Shown in pieces: positions 1 to 8,400 of a stretch of 11,838 nucleotides of DNA (position 1 is the stretch's first letter; the number at the start of each line of letters is the position of its first letter). The notes below the pieces were generated by a model. That model did not search any database and was not told the origin of the DNA. It saw only the letters and a list, made by a program, of their open reading frames with translations. Source of the DNA: Candidatus Thorarchaeota archaeon (GTDB lineage Archaea > Asgardarchaeota > Thorarchaeia > Thorarchaeales > Thorarchaeaceae); NCBI GenBank assembly GCA_016839345.1, contig JAEOUL010000137.1, positions 1 to 11,838 of the forward strand, read 5' to 3'. The position numbers and the translations under genes were made by a program.

Positions 1-632
1 GTCTTCTTGTTCCACCTGCAAAGGCTGTAAAAGGATTTTATGAATTGACCAAAGAATACGGTGCTTACTTCATGTCTGATGAGGTTCAAGCAGGTATGGG
101 GCGAACTGGCAAATGGTGCGCTGTTGAGAACCATGGTGTTGTTCCTGATTACATCTCAAAGGGTAAAGCTCTCGGAGGAGGTTATCCTATGGGAGCATCA
201 ATTGGTCCATCACCAATGTTTACTGGAGGTTCACGACATTCAGAAACGTTCTCAGCAGAACCGAAGATGTCCCTGCTCTCTCTGTGGATTCTGAAGCATA
301 TGGAAGACGGTGATTATCTCAAGAAGAATGCAGAAAAAGGCGCATATCTCTTGAAGCGATTCAATGAGTTAAAAGACAAATACGAGGTTGTTGGAGATGC
401 CCGCGGAATAGGTCTGATGGCCGGTATAGAATTTGTGAAAGATAAGAAGTCCAAGGAGAAAGCACCCAAACTTCGTGATAGAGTTCAGAAGAATGCAGTA
501 CAGAAACAACATCTTTGGTTACTTGGTTGTGGTCAAAACGTAATTAGATTCATTCCTAGTTACATCATAACTAGGGAAGAATTGGATGAAGCTGTTGATA
601 GACTTGACAAGGCCATCTCCGAATCCAAGTGA
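1..632 (+). CDS. Class-III PLP-dependent aminotransferase (GabT/ArgD-like), C-terminal part, 5' end outside the window
   Basis: The reading frame is open from position 3 to the TGA at 630-632 and gives 209 residues. The apparent TTG start at position 45 is internal, because coding-like sequence (LLVPPAKAVKGFYEL) precedes it. Class-III hallmarks appear in order. The SDEVQAGMGRTG motif (residues 25-36) carries the aspartate that contacts the PLP ring nitrogen. ISKGKALGGGYPMGA has its Schiff-base lysine at bases 165-167. HSETFSAEP is the phosphate-binding loop, and the C-terminal small domain ends NVIRFIPSYIITREELDEAV. The family transfers amino groups from omega- or alpha-amino donors to 2-oxoacids in the cytosol. 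The LGCGxxVIRFIP ending also resembles archaeal GABA-aminotransferase homologues, some of which are amino-acid racemases, so the substrate cannot be assigned. About half of a usual 430-450 residue enzyme is missing upstream. It converges with the small membrane-protein gene, so it is not in that gene's operon. The family call is firm; specificity is unknown. Confidence 0.93.
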   Translation, partial: LLVPPAKAVKGFYELTKEYGAYFMSDEVQAGMGRTGKWCAVENHGVVPDYISKGKALGGGYPMGASIGPSPMFTGGSRHSETFSAEPKMSLLSLWILKHMEDGDYLKKNAEKGAYLLKRFNELKDKYEVVGDARGIGLMAGIEFVKDKKSKEKAPKLRDRVQKNAVQKQHLWLLGCGQNVIRFIPSYIITREELDEAVDRLDKAISESK

Positions 633-653
633 TGTAAAAAGAAGATAATGGAC

Positions 654-690
654 TGCTCAGCGCCAGTCTAAGATGAACTCGTGCTGAGCA
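654..690. terminator. Inverted repeat between convergent genes, possible bidirectional terminator hairpin
   Basis: TGCTCAGC (654-661) and GCTGAGCA (683-690) are perfect reverse complements. The stem extends inward by one wobble and one Watson-Crick pair, giving 10 bp around a 17-base loop. It starts 21 bases after the aminotransferase stop and ends 8 bases before the stop of the oppositely oriented membrane-protein gene. That is where a shared terminator or 3' RNA-stabilising hairpin would lie. No T-run follows directly on either strand, and archaeal termination depends mostly on T-tracts, so the role is inferred from position and symmetry. Confidence 0.4.
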
Positions 691-698
691 ATCCTAAA

Positions 699-1028
699 CT
701 ACAGCAACAGTAGAATCGCACCAATGATGACGAGAACGCCACCAATGCCACTGCTGAACAGGTACATGAGAATACCCATGATCAGCACGACTAACCACTT
801 GTTACTAAACTCAAGCGCGCTAATCTTCAAGAATCCACTGTTGACCAAAGCAATCAATGAGAACAAGATTGCTAAGATTCCCCAAATGACGGGGCCAAGC
901 CCAAAGTCACCAAGTCCTGGTAGGATGGTGAAGGGCATTCCTGCAACCAATAGAATCCCTTGGATAAGGCCAATTATACCTCCAAGAAGAATCAATAGGT
1001 CACCGATCTTTTTCAGGTCTGACGACAT
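699..1028 (-). CDS. Small integral membrane protein, about four transmembrane segments, unknown function
   Basis: This is a 109-residue, very hydrophobic protein that I cannot place in a named family. Membrane segments are visible at about residues 8-30 (LLILLGGIIGLIQGILLVAG), 44-63 (LGPVIWGILAILFSLIALV), 77-92 (KWLVVLIMGILMYLFS) and 94-109 (GIGGVLVIIGAILLLL). The last runs straight into the stop codon. The short hydrophilic start MSSDLKKIG carries two lysines, which suggests a cytoplasmic N-terminus. I chose the ATG at 1026-1028 because AAGGAG lies 11 bases upstream of it. An in-frame ATG at 1053-1055 would add nine residues (MSGEGERSK) but has only a weak GGCAGG before it. The Gly- and Ile/Leu-rich helices suggest tight packing. 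I see no catalytic or ion-binding motif. It is convergent with the aminotransferase and divergent from the methyltransferase, so it is probably a single-gene transcript. Confidence 0.8.
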   Translation of the reverse strand: MSSDLKKIGDLLILLGGIIGLIQGILLVAGMPFTILPGLGDFGLGPVIWGILAILFSLIALVNSGFLKISALEFSNKWLVVLIMGILMYLFSSGIGGVLVIIGAILLLL

Positions 1029-1039
1029 TTTGGATCTTT

Positions 1040-1045
1040 CTCCTT
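1040..1045 (-). promoter_or_regulatory. Shine-Dalgarno AAGGAG deciding the start of the small membrane protein
   Basis: On the minus strand the purine-rich run CGGAGAAGGAGAAAG contains AAGGAG, 11 bases before the ATG at 1026-1028. Under the longer alternative start (ATG at 1053-1055) this run would be inside the coding sequence. Its strength is the main reason for preferring the shorter protein. Confidence 0.55.
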
Positions 1046-1093
1046 CTCCGCTCATCCTGCCCTGAAAGGGCTACATAGTCCAAGAAACTACTA

Positions 1094-1102
1094 CTATATA
1101 AT
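1094..1102 (+). promoter_or_regulatory. TATA-like element for the methyltransferase gene, overlapping the divergent promoter
   Basis: On the plus strand the same AT-rich island reads CTATATAAT and lies about 50 bases before the GTG start. A transcript would begin near 1122-1126 and leave a leader of about 20 bases. The preceding ACTACTA is a poor BRE, so this direction looks weaker than the minus-strand one. The rest of the 116-base divergent region is purine-rich leader with no clear operator. Confidence 0.35.
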
Positions 1103-1107
1103 TTATT
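1094..1107 (-). promoter_or_regulatory. Archaeal BRE/TATA promoter for the small membrane-protein gene
   Basis: Read on the minus strand, AATAAA (1107-1102) fits the archaeal BRE pattern RNWAAW. It directly abuts TTATATAG (1101-1094), a near-consensus TATA box. Transcription would be expected about 25 bases downstream, near 1070. That leaves a leader of about 40 bases containing the AAGGAG site. Strength and exact start are inferred. Confidence 0.5.
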
Positions 1108-1144
1108 AGGCACATGAGAAAAAATCGAAGAAAACCATGATGAG

Positions 1145-2461
1145 GTGGACTTTTCAATTACTTTTGATATACAAAATTCGATGAGTGACACAATAGAAAT
1201 TGAAGGAGATCTCGACACTAATTTTGACATACCAGATGGTGGAAGCATCTTAATCATCAGTAATAATCAGTCCTATCTGACTCATGGGATTCACAAGTTC
1301 CCAGCCAAGTTCTTCCCGGAACTTCCTCGTTATCTTATTCAAAAGTACTCGGAGAAAGGGGACTATGTTCTTGATCCAATGTGCGGAAGTGGTACAACAC
1401 TGTTGGAGGCCATGTTGAATGACCGCATTGGGATTGGAATTGATATTGACCCTATTGCACGTCTGATATCAAAGGTCAAAACAACACCAATCGACTCTAA
1501 ATCACTCGAATCATCAATAGCTGTATTGAACTCCCAGATTCAAGAATATGCCAAATCTGAAACATACCAACCAATAATCCCTAATTTCAACTACCGAGAT
1601 ACTTGGTTTAGACCATTTGTACTGCGAGAACTGGCTATCATTCGAGATAGTATTGACTCACTATTTTCAATAGACTCACAATCGAAAGATCTTGCGGATT
1701 TCTTCAAACTTATTCTCTCCTCTGTCATCCGTGATGTGTCGAATGCAGATCCCCATTGCACGAGAACTGTAATTAGAAAGAAAGTTGTTAAGAAAATCAA
1801 GCAGGGTGATACATTATCTCGTTTTGCACTAGCACTTTCACAACAGCAAGAAGCGATGAGAAAATTCACACGAATAACAAAAACCCAAAAAATTGGATCT
1901 AGTTTTCTTGTTGATGGAACTGCAATCCAAACAGGGTTGGATGACAACTCGATTGACTTGGTAGTGACATCCCCTCCTTACATAAATGCAGTAGATTATC
2001 CTCGAACTCATCAGCTCGAGATGTATTGGCTTGGTTTCCTAGAAAGTAACCCCCTTTCACATATGAAGCGGAAATATATTGGAACTGAAACAGTTTACAA
2101 AGAAGAGTATGAACAATTGAACACTTCTGGACTTCTAACACTAGATCCACTGCTCAAAAGTATATACAACAAAGACCCTCGAAGGTCATTTATTGTTTTC
2201 AAATTCTTCAGAGATATGGAGAAACAGCTACGTGAAATGTATCGAGTTCTGAAACCTGGGAGCCGCTATTGTATTTCAATTGGTAGCAACAAAATTCGAG
2301 GAGTGGAAGTACGGTCCGACCTAATCCTTTCTGAGATGGCTGTTTCGAAAGTCGGCTTTGAATTAGAAAAATCCTTCTTCTCAAAATTAATTCGTCACTT
2401 TATCCGGATTCCTCGTCCTGAACGGATGCTGGGTGAATGGATTCTAGTTTTGAAGAAGTAA
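1145..2461 (+). CDS. DNA methyltransferase, N6-adenine/N4-cytosine amino-MTase family, apparently solitary
   Basis: This is an intact 438-residue SAM-dependent methylase of the N6_N4_Mtase type, which methylates an exocyclic amino group on DNA bases. THGIHKFPAKFFPELP (46-61) is the motif X-like segment. VLDPMCGSGTTLLEA (75-89) is SAM-binding motif I. IGIDID (97-102) ends in the acidic motif II. LVVTSPPYINAVDYP (272-286) contains catalytic motif IV; TSPPY is the form usual for N4-cytosine enzymes. VLKPGSRYCISIG (368-380) follows as a later core strand. Motifs run X-I-IV with about 190 residues between I and IV, probably including target recognition. The GTG at 1145 gives the longest product. 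An ATG at 1181 (MSDTIEIE) is a serious alternative, because GAGGTG at 1142-1147 could be a ribosome site instead of a start. No restriction endonuclease is adjacent, so it may be an orphan or part of a system outside the window. Target base and site are unknown. A tRNA guanine-N2 methylase (Trm11-like) is a less likely reading. Confidence 0.88.
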   Translation: MDFSITFDIQNSMSDTIEIEGDLDTNFDIPDGGSILIISNNQSYLTHGIHKFPAKFFPELPRYLIQKYSEKGDYVLDPMCGSGTTLLEAMLNDRIGIGIDIDPIARLISKVKTTPIDSKSLESSIAVLNSQIQEYAKSETYQPIIPNFNYRDTWFRPFVLRELAIIRDSIDSLFSIDSQSKDLADFFKLILSSVIRDVSNADPHCTRTVIRKKVVKKIKQGDTLSRFALALSQQQEAMRKFTRITKTQKIGSSFLVDGTAIQTGLDDNSIDLVVTSPPYINAVDYPRTHQLEMYWLGFLESNPLSHMKRKYIGTETVYKEEYEQLNTSGLLTLDPLLKSIYNKDPRRSFIVFKFFRDMEKQLREMYRVLKPGSRYCISIGSNKIRGVEVRSDLILSEMAVSKVGFELEKSFFSKLIRHFIRIPRPERMLGEWILVLKK

Positions 2462-2469
2462 TGCTATGC

Positions 2470-2490
2470 TTTCTCTTCTTACTTCTTATC
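2470..2490 (+). terminator. Possible pyrimidine-rich terminator after the methyltransferase
   Basis: Just after the methyltransferase stop the plus strand runs TTTCTCTTCTTACTTCTTATC, a T/C-rich stretch of the kind archaeal RNA polymerase can use to stop. It overlaps the final codons of the convergent giant gene, so the two 3' ends must share this sequence. There is no hairpin. The call is weak. Confidence 0.22.
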
Positions 2491-5400
2491 CAAGTCTGCA
2501 TCAATGCTCTTCAAGAGGTCATCAATTAGCGCACTAGGAAGACTTCTTGCCTGTTTTACAATTGACTCAATCTCATCACGAGGTAGACCTCTTTGCTCAA
2601 GTTGATTCCGAAGATCCTCAATCTCGAAATCACTGAGACGATCCTCGAACTCAATCTCTTGGATTGGTATATCAAGTTCAGTATCTTCTAGTGTTTTAAC
2701 AAATTCCTCAATTCTTTCCTTAGGTGCTGTTTCAGCCTCTTTCATGATCGCTTCAATTTCTTTTTCTGGAACTTTTTTCCGAACCAGTTTTGCTCTTAAC
2801 TCTTCACGCTCTTTCTTAGAGAGTTTCTCAACTTTCTTTCGGCGTTTCCTTTTAGATGGTTTTTCAGGTTCTTTAAAGAATTCAAGGGCAAGTTCCCTGG
2901 GAAGACTTCTGGCCTGATCAATGATTGACTCGATTTCACGATCACTCGCATCTCTTTTGATTAGTTCAAACCGGAGCTTTTCAAGTTCCTCTTCAGAGAG
3001 ATGTTCAATCTTTTCTTCGACTGGTTTTGGTTCCTCTTTAGGCATAAAGCTTTGAAGAAGCATTTCGACGATATCTTTTGGTAGTTCTCTAGCTTGACTG
3101 ACAAAGGACTCAATCTCATGGGATGGGATTCCACGTTTCTCAAGTTGTTCAGCCATTGTCTTTAATTCTAATTCTCGTAGTTGTTTTTCGAAATCGATTC
3201 CCTCTTCTTCGCCTGGCTCAGAAACATCAATGTCCTCCTCAACAACATCGTAAAGGTCGGGTTTGGTTGGAGGTGCGGCTTTGCCAATCCTCTTTCTCCT
3301 CTCTTCTACAACTTCTTCAATCACTTGTTCAACAGATTTGTTTTGGACTCGGGCAACTCTTATGACTTCTTGGCTAATTACCTCTCTTACAAAGCTTGTT
3401 TGTTGACTCATTTTCATCTTTGATATTTCAGATTTAAAGTCATCAAGCTCCTGAGGAGTCATTTCTGTGAGTATTGATAGATCGATGACGAGTTCATCTA
3501 TTTCAGGAACTTCAATGATGATAGACTCTTCTGGCATCAAGATTGATTTTCTTTTCACTCCGATTTCTTCATGTAATTCATTGAACAATGCTGCGAGGAT
3601 TGCTTGTCTAGATGAAACTCCCTTTGCGGGTTTAGGAACTCGACCCCTGCGCAATTGTCGAATCTGACCACTGATGATTCTAATCATTTTTGGCACTCTT
3701 AGTATGCGTACCCACACAATCGCGAAGAGAATAATGAAGATAACAAAAGCACTGCCATAAGTAATTGCAGTCTGAATTGCGATTTGTTCTGGAGATGGAC
3801 TAACTGAAACAGAAAGGGTCACATCCTCAGCCTCGTAGTATGTTTTGTTGAGGAGTATTGTTATTTCTGCAACACCTGATGCTACGAATGCTGTGACTCT
3901 AAACTGATAGTATCCTGGACGACTTTCATCAGGACCAAGATATTCAACTGTCGCATAATATGCCTGAGGATTGTCAATGGCAACTGTGGCTTCAGTAATT
4001 CCTTCTCCAGAATGTCCTGGCCATGCATCTGAATAATAAACCCAAAAAGTGGTGTTCATTCCCCAATTTAGTGACATTACTGAAGGTCCAATTATCTCTA
4101 GGCTAGTCTGAATTTTGATGATCGTAATCTCGAAAGCAAATTCAGCTGTTGTATAATTCTCAAGCATGAATCGAATATAAAATGAAATAGTAGAATAGAG
4201 ACTCCAAACATGCGTATCGAAGACAAAAGAGTAGTTGCCATTTCCATGATTCATTAAAACAAGAGGATCTTCGTAGACTCCTGGTCCTGTATAGAATGAA
4301 TTGTTGAATAATGCATCTGGAATTCCTCTAGCACTATATGTATCATTGTATAGTAGAGTAACTGTAAGTACATCTCCGTATGGAACCTGCAGATTTGTCC
4401 ATGTGTCACCTATTCGATACAGTTCGGGGAGAAGAATCGCAATCTCCGTAGGAACCAAGGCAATATGAATTCTGATAGTCATTTCTGCATCATCATAGTT
4501 TGCCTTTTGAAATGCTACTGTGATTGTATATGTTCCAGGTCTTAGTTTCGTTGTGTCAATTGGAATGCCATAGACACCATCGCCTAAATAGACACCATTG
4601 CCTGATCCTCCTGCCCAAGAAAACACAAAGGAGTCCGCCTGCACACCTTGTTCATGGAAGCCGTCATAATAAGTGAGATTTACTAGACCCGTCCATCCCC
4701 AAGTGAAGTCTGGCGAAACAGGTGGTTTAATGGTTGCTTCAAGATTTCTCACAAATATTGATGTTGAATTATCTGCTCTCTCGTAGTCAGAGTTGGGTGG
4801 ATTTGCTGATATAATGAATGTATGTAGAGCAGCAATACCTAGGCTGGTATCGAAGTCATAGTAATAATACCCGGCACCACCTATCAAAATCCCATTCAAG
4901 AGTGTTCCATTTGACCCAAGTTCCGGTGAGTTCCATGTAACTAACAGACCATCCAATCCTGTGGAGAATGGGTCTGTTGTGTTGAGGGCTGGAGCAAGAA
5001 CATACACTCCTATTCTTACGACTTCCGACCAATAAAACGAAGTATATTCATAGGTTGCAGTGACATCGTCGAGCCAGACCACCATCTGGATCTTTGAAAT
5101 TGCCATGATCAATGTCGCTGATGCATTACCGTAGTTGTGTTTTGAAGCTTCTACATGAATCTGGTAACTTCCAAAACCAGTTGTCCCTGTGGATATTGAA
5201 AGTTTGTAGTATCCTGGTCTACTTGGTATCTCAACCAGTGTAATATTGGTTTCATAGTCCCATTTTGCCACGAGATTCGCTTCAGTCACAAGGCTACCAT
5301 CAATGGAATCTTCTAGGTATAGGATTACTTCTGCAGTATCTCCATATGAAACAGTGAAGACATACCTATTCCCCTCAGGGATGACATCCATCGGTCTTGG

Positions 5401-8400
5401 TAAAAGTCTGAAAATTATCTGATAGGATGAATCAATATAGTTTGGTGCACTACCCTCAATCCTAACGGTTAGTGTGTCAGAAATTGTACCCAAACTAGTG
5501 TCAAGAATCGTAGTGTAGTTTCCAAGCACACCTGTGGGTAGAAATGAACCAGTTCCGCCAACCCAATCATATGTAATGGTTGCTACCGAAACTATCTGAT
5601 TCCTTAGAGTGTCGTTAATTGCAGCAAATATTGTAAGGGGTTCACCCCAATATACTTCATTTGTCAGTCTTGGTCCGCTCCAAGTGACTATGAGCTCAGA
5701 TGGGACTGCAATCAGGTTAATTTCTACATTCAGTGAAGAAATTGCGTAGTGAAGTAGACTCGCCTGAACTGTCAAGATCTGAGATCCAAAATTCAAATTA
5801 CCAGTCTGAAGCGTAATATTATAGCTGCCATCTCCGAGATCAATATATGATGAAGAATCACCCCAGGTCAAAATCAAAGAAGCTCCTGAAAGGGGATTGT
5901 CGTTCGCATCGTAATCAACTAGGTATATCATGACGGAAGTTGCGTAACCTGCATAGTTTGTTGGTGCTATGACAGCAGAAAGTCCAGCAACTCTATTCCG
6001 TAGTCCAAATACTACTGATGTCTGAGCAGTCTGATAAGGTGTAATATCGACTGTCACAATGACTGATTGTAAACCAACAGCCAAAGAATCCATCATGCTC
6101 AAAGTAATGTTGTATTGCCCTCCACCCAGTGCCTGAACTGACCAGGATGATGGTTCCAGTCCCGTTGATTGGTACCTCACAGAAATCTGTTCCTCAGCCC
6201 CATCTATTGGTAATCCATGGTCAGTATCTGCAAATAGAATCACAAACGCAATGTCTTCATAGAATGCAACAACTGACGGTGATGGTAAATCACTTGAAAC
6301 AGATGTTTGAATTTCGCGAACAATTCCTTGTATTTCTGGCGCAAAAACATTCCCATAGTATGGACTTACCAATGCGCTCCATTGTATCTCGATTTCAAAG
6401 GTAAAGATGCCAATGCTTCCTAATAAAGAAGTGCTGATAAGAATTCTATACTGTCCTGAATCAATACCAGTCCCGGTTTGTACCCAATAGTGCGTGCCTT
6501 CAATCAGACCGGGAACCTCAATACAGGTCAGTACTATAGTTGCACCCTCTATTCCTATTCCTTCTCTCTGATCTGTATATATCAATGTAATATTCATGAT
6601 GTCTCCAAAAGGTGTTTCTTCAACTTGACCCAGCTCGATATTCCCAACTCTTCCCACAGTGTCTACAAAGACAGAGGTTGCATCATTTTCATAATAGGGT
6701 GCTCCTGAAGTCCAATCAATCTGAATTGTAATGTTCCAACTGCTGACCAGATTCGCACTTATGACAGTAGAATTGATTTGGAGTCTAAATATGGAACCTA
6801 TAGATTGAACCAAATATTCTCCATACACAAGAGCTGTTCCTTCACTGTATATTTTGATGTCACTGATAGATACTACCACTCTCTGACCTGTTGATATATC
6901 TACAAAAGCAAAATCCAATGTCACGTTATCAAGATACCAAGTCTGACCTGGTGGAAACACTATTTCAACACTTGTTGGTCTCTCAGTAACTGGAATATTG
7001 ATGGTCCGTTGAGACTCTTGGTAATGTGGCGGTCCAGCAGACCAATTAGCTATCACCAGTATTGCTTTGATACCTGGTGGTCCAAGAACTGATGTGTCTA
7101 CTGAGATTGTGTATTGCCCAGTACTCACTTCAACAATTTCATAATCTATTGAAGACTCAAGCAGGACCAAACCAAAATAGAGGTAAATTGCACCACCAGA
7201 AATTCCAGTTGATGTTATTGTATCCTTAAACAAAATGGTGAAGTTTGCGTAATCCTGATAGTGAGTTTGAGACGGTGATGAAATCAAATCCAGATTAGTA
7301 TCTCGCTCGCTTATTTCAAATGGTACCAATATATCGTTCCACTGATAGAATGGTTCTGTATATTCAGAGCTGAAATTCAACCAGAGATGATAGACACGTC
7401 CTAGCTCGAGTTCTTGGTTATAGGTTTCAACCGTAAGAAGATAGTTCTGCAGCGATGGTCGCCATGAACAGGTGAATAGCCAATTGGTTCCATTAAGAAT
7501 CTCTAAACTTGTCATGACTCCTGTATCATTTCCTATTGGAAAGAGGGTATCGAGATCCTGATAATGTAAAACAATACTGAAAGAGGTGTCATAGGGGATG
7601 AATCCAATGGGTTCAGCTGTCAATAGTGTTGCACGAAGATTGACAGTTAGGAATTTTGTATCACTTCTGAATTGATAGTAAAACTGGTCAGATGAAGCCT
7701 CAATTCTGAGTGAATAAATACTGGGCTGACTGAAATAGGACGTGTTCAGGTCAATTTGATATTCTCCAGAACCTAGATCTGTAATCTGAACATAGCTGGA
7801 AGGAATTTTTGTCATTCCCACATATGCTTCAATAATTGCACTAAGAACAGCTGTGGAAGTTGAGCCAGCAATGTCTACATATGTCACAGTAAAGGAGGCA
7901 ATATTACCATATGGTGTCACAGGAGGTGTTGGATAAGTCAAGATGGTCTGACGTTCTATTAGTGTAACCGCTATGAGTCGTCCTGTGACGTTTGAATAGA
8001 ATGGTAGTCCACTCCAAGTAAGATTCAGGATGAGTGTTCTCTCTCCTAATGGAGCCCCCAGCTGACTCGTGTTGAATGAAATCGTATACAGGTTCTCAAA
8101 GGCGTCATATGTCAATGTGAAGTCAGGCACATTTAGGGATACTATCATTGCCAAGGGGTCGTATGCAATAGGACTTGAGTAGCCGCCTGTTGTATCCTCA
8201 TATGTGAATGAAAAGGTGGCGTTCTCACCAAATGGAACACTGGTTGGTGGAATGACTGATAGCGATGCGGATCTTGGAAGTACTCTTACAGAAATTAAAT
8301 CAGTCCTGTTTGTGTAAAATGGAGAAACACCTGCTGACCAGTTTATGAACACCTTCATCGAGATTATGCCTGTGCGTCCAAGTATGGAATTGTTGAAACC

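Noticed and set aside
724..1065. 113-codon + strand frame overlapping the small membrane protein
   Set aside because: The minus-strand frame gives clean hydrophobic helices with a ribosome site and promoter. The + frame gives Pro/Asn/Ile-rich sequence with no recognisable fold.
1000..1257. 85-codon - strand frame across the divergent promoter
   Set aside because: It overlaps the promoter island, the methyltransferase start and the start of the membrane-protein gene, and has no protein-like features.
1145..2461. Methyltransferase as part of a restriction-modification or phage-defence island
   Set aside because: No restriction, helicase, toxin, integrase or repeat flank is visible. The neighbours are a metabolic enzyme, a small membrane protein and a surface protein.
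2835..2859. KRKRRKK cluster in the giant protein tail as a nuclear-localisation-type signal
   Set aside because: The protein is a membrane-anchored archaeal surface protein. A basic linker between acidic helical repeats explains the cluster without any targeting role.
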